64,000 nucleotides of DNA from Owenia fusiformis. Its lineage: Eukaryota; Annelida; Polychaeta; Sabellida; Oweniidae. The notes under the pieces are model-generated. The model worked only from the letters and a program-made list of their open reading frames with translations, did not search any database and was not told the DNA's origin. The translations under genes and the position numbers were made by a program. Shown in pieces: positions 33,218-45,059 of the stretch. Where the stretch lies: positions 9,410 through 73,409 of the forward strand of contig CAIIXF020000180.1 in the NCBI GenBank assembly GCA_903813345.2. Direction: 5' to 3'. How positions within the stretch are numbered: the stretch's first letter is position 1; each line of letters opens with the position of its first letter.

Positions 33218-33700
33218 TACAAAATGAACAAACAGAAAAATATTCTCATTTAGCATCCAAATAAAAGAGAAGTGCTCACAAGACCTTTTTAATGAAAGTT
33301 TAAATTGATTAAAGGCTACTAATTAATTGTTGGAACCCTTACAAATATACTAATTAACTTAATATTTCATTTGATTTCGTAAACTGTTCTTATACAAAAT
33401 GAACAAGACCGTTGGAGATTCTCAATTAGCATTCAAATGAAAGAAGTGCTCTCAGAGGCCTTTTTCAAAGTTTGAAATAAATAAAGGAAATTAATTAATT
33501 GGTGTAACCCTTACAAATATACTAAACAACTTATTTTTAAATCTGTTAATTTATTTTTATTAACATAACAAGCTTTTTTGAAATATTCATTTAACATTCA
33601 AATAAAAGTATAGCACTCACAAAGTAATTTTTATAAAATTTTGACACAAATAATATGAACTAATTAGTGTAACCCTTACAAATGAACTTAATAGCATCTT
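33218..33700. repeat. Subterminal tandem repeat of about 175 bp, three units
   Basis: Units begin near 33218 (TACAAAATGAACAA), 33393 and about 33566. Each carries ATTCAAATAAAAG-like and GTAACCCTTACAAAT-like blocks. They lie inside the left end of the Academ-like element, downstream of its gene, and could be transposase-binding repeats (inference). Confidence 0.65.
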
Positions 33701-33925
33701 TATGGATTTGCTTCAGTATCCGTTGAAGAAGCCATTTAATTTGTTACCTCTATTTTACTGGTCAGTAGTCAATCAAGAGTTTCTAGGGGTAACTCCAGGT
33801 ACAAACATAGGTTGATACAAAACCCTTATTATCAAACCCTATGTGAAGGAAACATAATAAGTACAGCCCTTACAAAATTAATCATATAAATTTGTTGTAT
33901 ACACCACTGTAACTCATGTAAAGGT

Positions 33926-36900
33926 TCACAAGACATCAACACTTGAATCATCTTCATCAGGATCATTCCCAATTGCCTGGATGTTGGAACAATCGCCCTG
34001 ATCATGACAGGCACATATTGGAATGCAAGTAAGTCCTGCAGCCAGACAGGGGCACTTTCGTGCAACATTACAGTTTGCGTCCTTGCAATAAAGATGTGTA
34101 ACATCCCTCAATTCAATTGGAGCGGGGTCTTTGGTGATCATTACAGGCATCATTTTCCCATCGACTATTTTCCATCCATTTCCAACTGGGTCCCACAAAT
34201 CTGGTTTGGCAATATGACTGGAAAGCCAAATCTGAAGTTGAATCTGACACCTTTGTACATGTTGCTTGAATGCATCTTCTGTTGGTGGAAGACTTGATGC
34301 TGGTTTATCTGTTGTAGAAGCCAACACAAAACGGAGGTCGTCTAATGTCATAGTTGCATTTGTTTTCTTTCCTGTCACACAATACATTGACAGAATGAAC
34401 TGCCTAGCGAAACTTTGGAATTTAATTTGGTCTTCAAATGCAGAAAGGCCAACCAGTGATGTGTGATTTTTCTGCAGTTTGGCAAAGGCAGTTCTCTTGC
34501 CAATTCTATGCAATGCGCAGGTTGTGTCCGATCCTGTGAGCACGTGAACTGCAGGAAGTAGTCGACAAATACCTTCACCAAGTCCATTTGCAATTGTATG
34601 AATGGGGATATATCGCTCCTTGTTTGCACGTCCAGTGTGCATAAAAACTTCAAGACTGTCTGTCAAATATGGAGTCTGAAAGTAATGCACTAGAAGGACA
34701 AATACATCTGTGTCATCACACTTGACAATAATACGCTGGTGCTGTTTTGCATTTTCAATAGTGTGTAGAATGAGTATTGTATCAGCCTCTTCATGACTAC
34801 ATGCAAGATGGGGGAGGTATTGATCACCGTTTGCTGTCAGCTTTAAAATTTTGTCTTTGTCTCGGAAACCACCGGCAAGAACTACACTCTGTCCCTTTTT
34901 GAGGTATTGAGGAGTTATGACCACTAGCATTTCACAAATGAAGTTAGCAAGATTTGCTTTATTCGCTGGATTCTTCAAGAATCTTCTAAAGTTAGGCACA
35001 TTCCTTCCAGCAGCAATTATATGGGTAGTTGAGTCATCATTGTTGCTGCGTCTCTCACGTTCAGCAAATTTGATAGATTTGGTATTATCATATCTATCAA
35101 ATACAACTGTTAGTGCATCAGTACTGCCCTTAAGAAACTTGAGGATTCTCCTTAAAACTGCATCCACCAGTTCCTCATAAGTCTTGAAAAGTTTTTCATT
35201 CATCGACTGCAGCAGAGCCATCCCATCAAAGATGTAACTACTACTTCCTTCTTTAAGGTCTTCCAAAACTTCTGTCACTCCGGCATATGATTCCAGTCTC
35301 TTTGCTAATTCACACTTAGCAGTTTTTCTCATTGTTCCATCATCATTGAACAATGAAGGTGGCACTGTAGTGAGCTCATGCTTCAGCACTTGTTGTAAAT
35401 CTACATCACGATCCTTTGAAACCAAAAGCAATCTTCTAAATAAAACCTCAGATTCTATGGCAATCCTTTTTCCAGCAACGGTAATGGTAGTTTTCTTTGT
35501 GTCTGAAAAGGTTTTTATGCCAAGTCTTTTATCTGGATCCCAAAAGTGTGCTGTATCTTCCAAGAGCCGGTGTACTATGAACTTTTCTTGGTGTTTCTTG
35601 GCCCTGTCGAGACATTCAGTTAGATCCTTTTCAATCTCAAGGGGTGCTATTTGGCCCGTTCCTATGTTAATTAGATTTGGTGGAACAGTCTCCATGTCAA
35701 AGGGATTTTGAAAAATGATAGTGATGGTTGACTTCATTTTTAGTAGGTCACTTTCATCTCTGGCCATTCTACTTTTTCCAATGTCACTGTGAATAGCCGT
35801 CATGCTAACTGGTACTGTAAGATTTTTCACTCTCTCAGCATATTCAGCAGTTATATGCCTGGTCACAAGCCATCTGATAAGTGCACTCTTAGATCGTGTG
35901 AAACCTATGATTCCTCCTGAGCTTTTTGCTTCCTTGTTAATTGTTTGCTCGAGTGCCTGATCTGTTGGGACACAATTGAAACGGGTCGAGTCTGATCGTC
36001 TTACAACAAATCCACCTTCCCTCATATGTTTGTATGATTCAGGGTGAAGGTTTTCTAGTTGTTTCATTTCCAGGACATAAATAGGTGTATATCTTGCATA
36101 ATTTATTTTTCCTGCTGCAAAAAACCAGGGAATTGCTTCAGCAATCGAATCAAGATGGAGTTGAAAATTTGCCAAACGGTCAGCTCTGAGGATTCTAAAT
36201 AAGATTTCACACCCTTCGAGGAAAGTAGCCCAGTATTCAAATGTTTTTGATCTTTGTCTTCCTTCTCTTTTAAATAGTAAGAGCTTCTCATCAGTTGCTT
36301 TTATTTCCTGTTCCATATCTTCAATGAGCATTTTGACTCTGTCCAGTTGACTCTCATGAAAAGCTATCTCTAGACGTTGAAGAAGATCTTTCAGTTTTTC
36401 AGATAGCAGAGCTTCATCCTTTTCTGCATACCATGCCTCTGCCGACTCTATATTTAGTCTAGAAAGTGCTTCGTAAGCTAGTTTGAGTCCCCTTATTCCT
36501 CTGTCTAAGTGTTTACCTTGTAGCATTTGTTTGGCACTTGCTGGTGCAAAAACATCTGATTCTGTTAAAATATGGAGTAGCCCACCATCAGCAAAAAGCT
36601 TTCCAATACTTGCAATAAGCGCCATTTGTAGGTGCATTACACCAAGTCTCATTGTAACCTTACCATTCAAAGCTTCTGGGTGACTCCACAATATTTGCTG
36701 GGCCTTACTGTAGATTGCCAGATCTGCAGTGACAAGTATGTGTTCTTGCTGAAGACTGGGAGCAATGTTGGCCAGTACTAATAGTGCTGTATATATGGTT
36801 GATAAATCACTTGGTGATGCATTAATGAAAGGCAGGTACCTAATTATAGATGTTGGGATACTGTGCTCTTCTAAGGCTGCTATAAACCCAGCCCATGCTG

Positions 36901-38785
36901 GGATATTTTGTTGTTTGTCTTGGTTAATCATCCTTAGTAGTTTCCAAACTGAGTCAGATCTTTTTGCTTCCAATATTGCTGCTGTTGGTTTGTCTTGCAT
37001 AATATCAGCAACATCTGAGATAGGGCCAGGGTTTGATCTTTTGGGGGGTTTGATATATTTTGATAGTGTTTGATCCTCATATTTGTTAATATCTTGAGTG
37101 CTCAACGACTTGCTAGATTGACATGGTATGCTTGTTCCCTCACCTTTCAGTTGGCATTTCTTTTGATAAAGTACCATTGCCATTGAGTGTGTACTGTTTT
37201 TGCCATCCAACGTATCTTCATTCTGGTCAAAGTTATCAATTGATGCGTCCACATGTCCAACTGTATCCTTATCTGGTATTTGGATGCCACTTGGTACATA
37301 AATATCTGATCTTCCTATCTCTGTCTTTGCAGCTGATGTTGTAAAAGCTCTAATTTCACTGTAGGAAGTGCAAAACCCAAATGCATTCAGACAATCTATG
37401 AGTTGTTTACTACCATGGTCATGTTGAAGCTTTATTCCAAGCGCCATTGATAATGGAGTCCAAGCATTTCTTGACAAAGCTATTATGCAATGGCAGATAC
37501 TGACAACCTTCATATCAAACTTCTTTGGATTTGTACCAGTACCCTCGTTTATGCGACTTACATCTTTAAATGAACTTTCATTTGTACACCATGTCACAAA
37601 ATCATAAAGCAACTCGGGAATAAATGTAGCACATGCTTCTTTATTGATACTCGTGCTAGAAGGATATACAGACTTTCCTTTTGGCAGCTCAATCTCGGCA
37701 ATGGCCCCTCGCAGAATGCATGCAGCATTATGGAGCACATGATGTGGTTCCTCCATTGTTTGATCAAGAACTGGTTCTTCCTCAAGTAGGGCATCTTCAT
37801 CCTTTATTGCATTAGCTTTGAGGAGTGCTTCTCTTACAGTTAAATTGCCAGGGCAAACAATACTTGGCTGATTTGGTCTTTCAATGAATTCAATCCTGTC
37901 ACCAAACCAATTTTTCAATCGATTCTTCAGTTTCAAAGTCCTATATTCTTCAGCATTTTCAATGCCTTTGTCTTTTAAAGCCTTGATGAACATGTTATGT
38001 AGGTGCTTTGAACTGAGAACTTCAGCCTTCTTGGACAACACCGTCTTCTCAACATATGCAATTATTTCCTCGAAGGCCAAGTCATAATCAGAACCTGGGG
38101 ATGTTGACTGTTTATTGATTGCTGCTTTTATATTACGTATATTTACATAACGTGAGTAACAAGTCCTATGATATTGGGCATCACATGCAAATAAATCAGT
38201 ATGGGCAGTCAACCGCCCAACCATCAGGTTATCATTTCTTTCATTGGCAGCTGTGAGTATTCTTTGCCTTGTGCTCTCCCCCTCATTAGTTGTAATTTTT
38301 GTAAGTGGGTATTTACGTGTTGATGTTTTGCTACACCCACTGATACATTGGTAAAACATACAACAATTTTCATTTATTTTGAAATTCTTATGAACCCTAT
38401 CAGACTGACGAATTGAACTTGAGGTAGACGCCGTCTGATCTTCAGGCAAGGTATTTTGAAATACTGGGGGAATGTTACTTTTACTAGTATAGCGTGACCT
38501 GCACCCATAATGAAATGATACATATATTTTTTGACTTAAAATGTCATTTCTAAACGGAAGCAAATTGTCATATACTTCGTCTTTGTACAACGTTGCATAG
38601 TTTATAATTGATAATAGGCCTTCTGTCTTAGGGGTTTTCACAAAGGGGCCCTTTATTTTATTTTTCAATGACTGCATGCATATAATACAGTTTTTAGGAT
38701 TAGGTGGAGCTGGCTTCATCTTTTTTGGAACTTGCTCTGTCTCAGGGTCACTCATTGTGCTAGAATTGCCACACCCAAGATCCAT
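33926..38785 (-). CDS. Academ-like transposase with XPG/PIN-type nuclease
   Basis: A 1619-residue uninterrupted frame. The N-terminal Cys/His zinc-type region includes CIICMQSL (C33, C36). Residues 517-528 read DNFDQNEDTLDG, a hallmark of this invertebrate family. A DDE-like core follows: D688 (TADLAIYSKAQ), MRLGVMHLQM with H718, SIGKLFADGG and E742 (LTESDVFAP), then QGKHLDRGIRG. Residues 1185-1425 look like an XPG/PIN nuclease: FDGMALLQ, VVFDRYDNTKSIK, HEEADTILILH, KCDDTDVFVLL and LTGSDTT give the acidic set. The C-terminus (about 1570-1605) is a CXC-type cluster, CNVARKCPCLAAGLTC then CACH..DCSN. Intactness suggests recent activity. The role is transposition in the nucleus. The superfamily name is my inference. 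Confidence 0.75.
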   Translation of the reverse strand: MDLGCGNSSTMSDPETEQVPKKMKPAPPNPKNCIICMQSLKNKIKGPFVKTPKTEGLLSIINYATLYKDEVYDNLLPFRNDILSQKIYVSFHYGCRSRYTSKSNIPPVFQNTLPEDQTASTSSSIRQSDRVHKNFKINENCCMFYQCISGCSKTSTRKYPLTKITTNEGESTRQRILTAANERNDNLMVGRLTAHTDLFACDAQYHRTCYSRYVNIRNIKAAINKQSTSPGSDYDLAFEEIIAYVEKTVLSKKAEVLSSKHLHNMFIKALKDKGIENAEEYRTLKLKNRLKNWFGDRIEFIERPNQPSIVCPGNLTVREALLKANAIKDEDALLEEEPVLDQTMEEPHHVLHNAACILRGAIAEIELPKGKSVYPSSTSINKEACATFIPELLYDFVTWCTNESSFKDVSRINEGTGTNPKKFDMKVVSICHCIIALSRNAWTPLSMALGIKLQHDHGSKQLIDCLNAFGFCTSYSEIRAFTTSAAKTEIGRSDIYVPSGIQIPDKDTVGHVDASIDNFDQNEDTLDGKNSTHSMAMVLYQKKCQLKGEGTSIPCQSSKSLSTQDINKYEDQTLSKYIKPPKRSNPGPISDVADIMQDKPTAAILEAKRSDSVWKLLRMINQDKQQNIPAWAGFIAALEEHSIPTSIIRYLPFINASPSDLSTIYTALLVLANIAPSLQQEHILVTADLAIYSKAQQILWSHPEALNGKVTMRLGVMHLQMALIASIGKLFADGGLLHILTESDVFAPASAKQMLQGKHLDRGIRGLKLAYEALSRLNIESAEAWYAEKDEALLSEKLKDLLQRLEIAFHESQLDRVKMLIEDMEQEIKATDEKLLLFKREGRQRSKTFEYWATFLEGCEILFRILRADRLANFQLHLDSIAEAIPWFFAAGKINYARYTPIYVLEMKQLENLHPESYKHMREGGFVVRRSDSTRFNCVPTDQALEQTINKEAKSSGGIIGFTRSKSALIRWLVTRHITAEYAERVKNLTVPVSMTAIHSDIGKSRMARDESDLLKMKSTITIIFQNPFDMETVPPNLINIGTGQIAPLEIEKDLTECLDRAKKHQEKFIVHRLLEDTAHFWDPDKRLGIKTFSDTKKTTITVAGKRIAIESEVLFRRLLLVSKDRDVDLQQVLKHELTTVPPSLFNDDGTMRKTAKCELAKRLESYAGVTEVLEDLKEGSSSYIFDGMALLQSMNEKLFKTYEELVDAVLRRILKFLKGSTDALTVVFDRYDNTKSIKFAERERRSNNDDSTTHIIAAGRNVPNFRRFLKNPANKANLANFICEMLVVITPQYLKKGQSVVLAGGFRDKDKILKLTANGDQYLPHLACSHEEADTILILHTIENAKQHQRIIVKCDDTDVFVLLVHYFQTPYLTDSLEVFMHTGRANKERYIPIHTIANGLGEGICRLLPAVHVLTGSDTTCALHRIGKRTAFAKLQKNHTSLVGLSAFEDQIKFQSFARQFILSMYCVTGKKTNATMTLDDLRFVLASTTDKPASSLPPTEDAFKQHVQRCQIQLQIWLSSHIAKPDLWDPVGNGWKIVDGKMMPVMITKDPAPIELRDVTHLYCKDANCNVARKCPCLAAGLTCIPICACHDQGDCSNIQAIGNDPDEDDSSVDVL

Positions 38786-39281
38786 TGTCTTTATTCATCC
38801 ATCAGATCTGTGATAATAAATAAAGGACAATGTCTCAGCTTTGAATTGATTAAATATCTGACATAAAGATCTTCATATTTGATACTTTCTTTTAAAGGAA
38901 ATGCTTATTCAGTAAAACGAATTAGTATTACTATGGAGGAGATATATCATTTAGCTATATGGATAATAAATATCTACCTGTTACTAGTACTTTGATTGCT
39001 TTGTCCATTGAAGTTCCCTATCAATCTTAATATGTATCACCCAATGGGTCGAGTCGTTACCAAGTACCATCCTATTCAAGAGAATTTAAATAGACTATAT
39101 ACCTGCATGATTGATTATTAATGAGATTTTATCCACTTAATACAAAAACTGTTGATACATTAATTACTTAGTTTTAATGTCATATTAATATCTTTTCATG
39201 TATACATTTGGATTTATATTAAATTTAGCCTGAGGTAACATAAACATAATTTATATCAATGAACATATTCACACTTACCTT

Positions 39282-40190
39282 GACGTGTCGCAAAAAGGTG
39301 GCGCATTTGTTTTTAAGGGTATCGCGTGAATGTAACTTTGATTCCCCGGATTATAAGATAATATTCTAATTAAAGTTATATATCATTTTAAAGCTGTTTC
39401 GATGAAGATTTTAGATCAACTACACTCCGTTCACATTTTTTGCGCGTTCGTTTTTAAAAAAGAGTTTTTTACCAAAACATCTGGCAAATATCCCCTGTTG
39501 ACACGTTATATTTTGAATTATTTTTCATCTTTAAACGCTCATAACTCAAACAATATATGACTATTATACTTATTTTTCGTCTTTATAAAGGTAGATGGAA
39601 GTTTTATTTCAAAGGATGAATTTTAGTAAGCGTCCCATATTGTGACGTCATAGAGTCTGAAAAATAGAATCTGTTGACAGCGACCTTTTTTGCTCATTTT
39701 TTGGTACCCTCAACTTTTCAGGTGTACATTAAACAAAAAATACGAGATCAATTTTTAATAAATCATACATGATTATTTTGCTCCTAAACTCTAGTTTATT
39801 AATAAATAGTTGATTTTGTTCACAAAAGTATGTGCTTTCTGTTGTATGTGGAAAAGTGGAGGACGAAAGGTTTTCAAAATTCATTAAAATAGGGCTAATT
39901 TACGCCATTCGCCTATTTTCAAGCAAAGCAACACGTATATTTATTTCACCTAAAATATCAATTGATTCGTGTTTTATGATGCTCCTAGCCTATTAACAAT
40001 ATATATATGATATCAGAGTTATTCGTCTAAAATGTTTTGAGATATAGAGGTAAATGTGGAGGACGAAAGGATTTTCATGTGTGTACATTTTTCTCAAAAA
40101 CGTCACATTCTATCATGTTAAAAGCGAGGATCCTCTGGATTACGCCACAAAATGTGTAACAATGCGTGCGCGAGCTTTTTGCGACACGTC
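39282..40190. mobile_element. 0.9-kb MITE inside the Academ-like element
   Basis: GACGTGTCGCAAAAAGGTGG at the left and its inverse form (GACGTGTCGCAAAAAGCTCG) at the right match at the first 16 bases and share GCGCA shortly after. CTT stands on both sides, a possible 3-bp duplication. The interior has two GTGGAGGACGAAAGG blocks (39854, 40057) and no open frame of note. It lies in the 5' flank of the transposase gene. Confidence 0.6.
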
Positions 40191-41689
40191 CTTTTCTTAT
40201 GTTTTCATAAATCTTTTCACTGCTTTAGACAAATGAGCAACAAATCAGACATCATTTGGTCATTTGAAGATAAGACAAGGTATGCTTCCCAATTAAAATG
40301 TGATATACATAACAGGATGTACATATTTGCTACAAAAATTCCTATTCTTTGTTCTATGTCTAATCCAGGGGCATCATGCTTTTCCTAATAAATGTTCACT
40401 ACCAAGAGGTAGTGAGATCATCTGAAAGGGCTTAGGATTAAGATTTCCCATAGCACAATTATGCAGTGACCACAATATAACAAAAGATTTGAATGTCAAA
40501 GAGGTTCATCCTATTCAATGTAGATAGTAATCAGATCCGGGCTTTCATACAATGGGTTTCTAATGCTTTTGATCATTGAGTGTGTATTACAATAATCATT
40601 GTTATGTCACATACCTATAAAAGATGAATGAAACAATAAAAAAGTTATCTTAAATATATTTTATGAACATGTTAAAACATAGTTAATTGTTTCTAGATTG
40701 CTTCTATAAATAATCCGTATGACACCCTCAATTTAAACAGGTTCTGATAATTTGTATATGACCAGCAATTAAATTCTTAATCGTCTTTACAATAATATGA
40801 ATATTAATTAATTCATTTATTGATCATCTTTATAGCCGTTGGCTACTTTCTAAATGGCCACTGAAACCAAGAATTTTAACCATATTTTAATGCTGTTTCT
40901 TAACTGTCTTAACATACCTTATTATTAGCATTATCATTATTATTATATAATCGTCATTATTATTACATAATATTTAATTGATATGCTGTAATTAGGGTAT
41001 TAGCATAGTTGGCATGTAAAAATGTTACATAAAATCAAATCTGTTCTTCAGAATATGAATATTTGCTCTGTGTTGTATGTTATTTTGTCAAATGCTGCAT
41101 CAGAAACAAGATTTGCCACACCCACGTTTATACTCTTTTTTGGGGTAGGGCACTAATGAGTGATAAAAAAAATATTTTAAGATGTTCAATAAGGGAAATG
41201 ATCATATCAAAATATTAAACAGTCCTGGTAGATAATTTCAAAATACTAATATGTGTTATATTATGGTGCAACTTATTTCTAACCCTAGCAATAAAAAAGG
41301 CATGGTAAAAAATAGAATCTTTTTTTCCGTCATTCAGTATTCAGATGATAATTTCAAAAAAATACAAAGGATTTTTGTTCCCAGTTTGGTTTACAATTGT
41401 TAAACAAGCATTTCCTCATATAATATCCAAAGGGTAGGTATAGTCATGCAAACCATTTAATCTTATTAAGCCTCTGGTAGTGCTACTTCAATTAAAAGGT
41501 AATTAATTACATGCTCATTAATTCGTTAATTTATTCATGTTCGGTCGCGGAACCAAATTTCACAACATATATTTTCAGTTAGCTGACATATTTTCCTACA
41601 ATATGGTACCAAACACCACTTGTTATACCAGGTGGGTAGCAAACTTTTTTTTAACCCCCTTATATTCAATTTGTCATCCGGCTATAAGT

Positions 41690-44189
41690 AATAACCACGA
41701 CTAACTACTAATTCTCAGGAATAAAAAGTTCACTCTATTGAGAGATAGATAGAGTTTATCCTTGGACCAGTTACGTCTTATCCGTGTGTCATATGACTAC
41801 TGTGTTAATTAACTAAGTAAAGTATTCCAATTAAAAAGTGTTGTATGTTTGCATGCAGCAAGCGTTTAATAATTCTTCGCATATATAATATTGTCCATAA
41901 AAGAGTCTGATATATAATATTGTCCATAAAAGATCGGTCTGATAATTACAAGTAACTCATGTTTATTTTAAAACTATTCTTTACGAATTTATGATAAGTG
42001 TATAATGTTCAATGCTCGCCAGATATGGGGGTAACCAAGATATAATAATACATACAAATCGCAGTCAGTGATTGTTCTCCACACTCACCCCTCCCCCTTC
42101 CTGACATGAACTATTTTGTAAAACCATTGACAGTGTGGAAAGGATTCTTACACTCGAGTGTCAAGGGGGGGGGGCAGTTATAAAAATTCTCAAAACTGCT
42201 CAACATGGTGAAAACTTCACGTTTTTTAAGAATGCTTGCCCGGCGAGTGGTTTGCTCTGGATTGCGAAAGAAAAAAAATTTGAATTAGGATTTTTCCTAA
42301 TACTATCATTAATTCAAACAACTTTTTAAACCGTCTCTGATTACATATCATGCCAATTAATACCATTATTGTGTTGACAGGATTAAATATGATATCTATG
42401 GGATTATAATTTAATGAACTCAATAGTCTAAATGATAATAAGTTCATAATTTAGTCTTGGCTGACTAGTCTTGCATCATCAGAGTTGGATTGCAAATACC
42501 TCCCTAAATCAAATAATTTAAATTTACAAATTTACTAGTGTACGGGGTGGGGAAACAAGTCTCCATCCAACCGCTAAAGTTTAAAAGGAAGACTATAGTG
42601 TCCCGTGAATTCATTATAATTATCTTAGACAATAGTGAAGCGGTACAATCATGGGAGTGTTAATTAATCGGAATGCAAGTTTGATTTAAAATAACTCCTT
42701 TGGATCAAATATTTAAATTCTACTAGAATGCGGGGAGTGGAAACAAGTTTCCATTCAAGCACTAAATATCAAAAGAAAGATTTCAGTACCCCTTAACTTC
42801 ACTCCCGGACTTCACTATTCACCACCCCCCCCCCCCTTCCCCAGTTATCCCTTATGACCCAAGAATGTTCGTTTCTGTGCCCCCCCCCTGTCCATGGCTA
42901 ATCTATGTGTATATTGGCATATTGGCTCCCTCCCAAAGGTGGGAAAACCAGATGCAGGCATAGACATTGACAAGGTGAGGGGATTTAAATATAAAAATAG
43001 TCTTGTTTTTGGCTCCGACTTATATATTTTGGCACTGTTTAACGAAGCCGGTTTAAGAAATGAGAGGCAGAAATAATTCCTAGAAATAAGATGGCCTGTC
43101 TTTACTGTAATCAAGATGCTACCTAACCGCAGTTATTTTGGGATATTGCTCGAGCTTGAATAACAAATAAAAGGCATGTTCTTATTTCTGTATTTAGTCC
43201 TTTGATTGTGTATTAAGTTGAGCTGCACGCAAAACGTTAAGATTGTTAAAACGCTTAAAATAAAACTTTATTCCTCTCAATTTACATAAAAATGAAACAG
43301 ATTAGATTCGAATCTCAGTCACACCAGCCACTGGTCAAAGGAAGTACAAATATCTATATTAATCAAATGTCTGAGAATTTGATAACTGTCTGGGATCCAA
43401 TGTTAATTTTATTGAATCAAACTAAGAAAAGTATAAAGATGAATTTTAAACGTTTAGAGGGAAAAGTCAAATATGCATTGTAACCCTAAAAATAATTCTT
43501 TAAAGTGTCGTACACATCTCATAACATTTATATAAATAAAACAAATAAAGCACAACCCTAATGCCCTAATGAATTCATATCGGCGCTAAACGGCCCCTGC
43601 AATTAAAACGCATCGAAGCAGGGAATGCTTGGAAAATTCTTCAGAGACTGACTTTTGTTATTTCAAAATTGAAATATGCCTAATTCCTATGAAATAATCA
43701 AATAACCACGCGATCTTTTTCCCTGGGTTTTACTCTATTTTAGATTTACTAGAAAAATGTTTATATGATGATTGCGTTTGCTTCTCACGAGTTCATTGAA
43801 AAGTTCAGTCGTAAAACTTTAGAGATCAAAAGACTAATTAGGCACCTGATTGCGAAAGTTTGATTGCATTTCGATCGCCGGGATTTTACACACGTATTGT
43901 TTAAGTAGCGATCGTGTTCTTGGGATCTTGATAACTTCCTATTTTAAGTTTTGGGTTGAAAGCAATGAGTATGTCGGACTTTCTCAAGTCCATATAATGA
44001 AACAATATCCCTTTATATTAGTCCAATCGGAATTTGCATAAACATACCAGTTTTTTATTGCAAAAAGAACTGTAATTAATAGCCTACATAAAAGCATCAT
44101 GATAAATAAAACATAAAAGCCTATTTTTATCAAAATCCATAAATCCTCACCATATAAATATAGTTTTATTGATGACCAAAAACAGATAT
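41690..44189. other. No gene seen; short local duplications
   Basis: Two copies of a 30-bp unit with ATAATATTGTCCATAAAAGA lie at about 41883-41940. A diverged 80-bp duplication (GGAAACAAGT..CCATYCAA) lies at about 42540-42610 and 42725-42800. G and C homopolymer runs occur near 42165 and 42825. Open frames here have no support. Confidence 0.5.
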
Positions 44190-44376
44190 CAAGGGCGTAG
44201 CCAGCTTTCAGTCAGGGGGGAGGGGTGCGATCGCCAAAAAGATTTCGGTTTTCAGTCAGGAGGGTATGATTGTGGCATTTTAATGCTCCTTTCTTCTTCT
44301 TTATCAGCCTTTTATTTTTATTGTTATGGGGGAGGTTGCTATCGCACACCCCCCCCCCCTCCTGGCTACGCCTATG
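44190..44376. mobile_element. hAT-like MITE (GCGTAGCC type)
   Basis: Starts CAAGGGCGTAGCCAG and ends CTGGCTACGCCTATG, near-perfect inverses. GATAT stands on both sides (44185-44189, 44377-44381). Inside are repeated CAGTCAGG..GGGTGCGATCGC blocks. A second copy is at 46752-46978. Termini of this kind are common on short non-autonomous elements in animals and are usually attributed to hAT; the 5-bp duplication seen here is shorter than the hAT norm of 8. Confidence 0.7.
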
Positions 44377-45059
44377 GATATTTTGGCAACTTTCACGTTT
44401 ACCCCGCCCCCTAATAATTTTTGCACCCCCTCTAAATATCAGACCCGTCAGGCGTTGAGGCATGGATCAGGATACCCTGACTCCCAAGCTGTGCGACTTC
44501 TGGCAACCGCTACACCTATATTCCCGGGGAAACGCTTTTAGAAAAATTGTCAAATATGGTCGTGTGTGGGCAAACAAGGAGGAGGAGGAGAGGGATGCGT
44601 GCATTGCGTGCGACCCTTCATCAGTTGTGTACCTTATTTTTGTATGAATCTCTTCCGAATAGTTATGCTAGAGGGGTTCTGATATTTATTTCTGTTTTTC
44701 AAATGAAATAATTTCACCCTTGCCCGACTGACTTGTAGATAATGCACGAATCAAATAGCATGGAGATCAGATAATCAGATTGATTCGTATTTTCGCAATC
44801 AGATGAATTAACTTATTGTTTTCTCTGATTAAAAAGCGGTTTGAAGCTACTTTTACAGGATTTGTAAATTCGCAATCAGACTGACTTATTTTAATATTAA
44901 GTCAGTGCAAGAGGAGGGGACTATTAATGTAGAAAATTGTTTTGATTTCGACACTAACTGAATAATTTATCACAATTGTTAAATACGCAAACAGAAACAG
45001 GTTTAAAAATGAGAATAGAGGCAAAAAGTCTAGACATAAAAAGTAATTAAAACCCGGGA

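Larger units (their letters stand above)
32831..41684 (-). mobile_element. Academ-like DNA transposon, 8.9 kb
   Basis: The ends share a perfect 19-bp inverted repeat, TAGCCGGATGACAAATTGA (32831-32849 and the inverse at 41666-41684). Diverged arms extend over about 130 bases, with common blocks GCTACCCACCTGGTATAACA, TGTTGTGAAATTTGGTT and CGCGACCG. TAA flanks both sides (32828-32830, 41685-41687), a 3-bp duplication as known for Academ elements. One 1619-residue frame fills the middle. A MITE (39282-40190) sits between the gene and the right end. Confidence 0.75.

Noticed and set aside
34004-37344. Several 60-120-codon plus-strand frames
   Set aside because: They are antisense shadows of the 1619-residue transposase.
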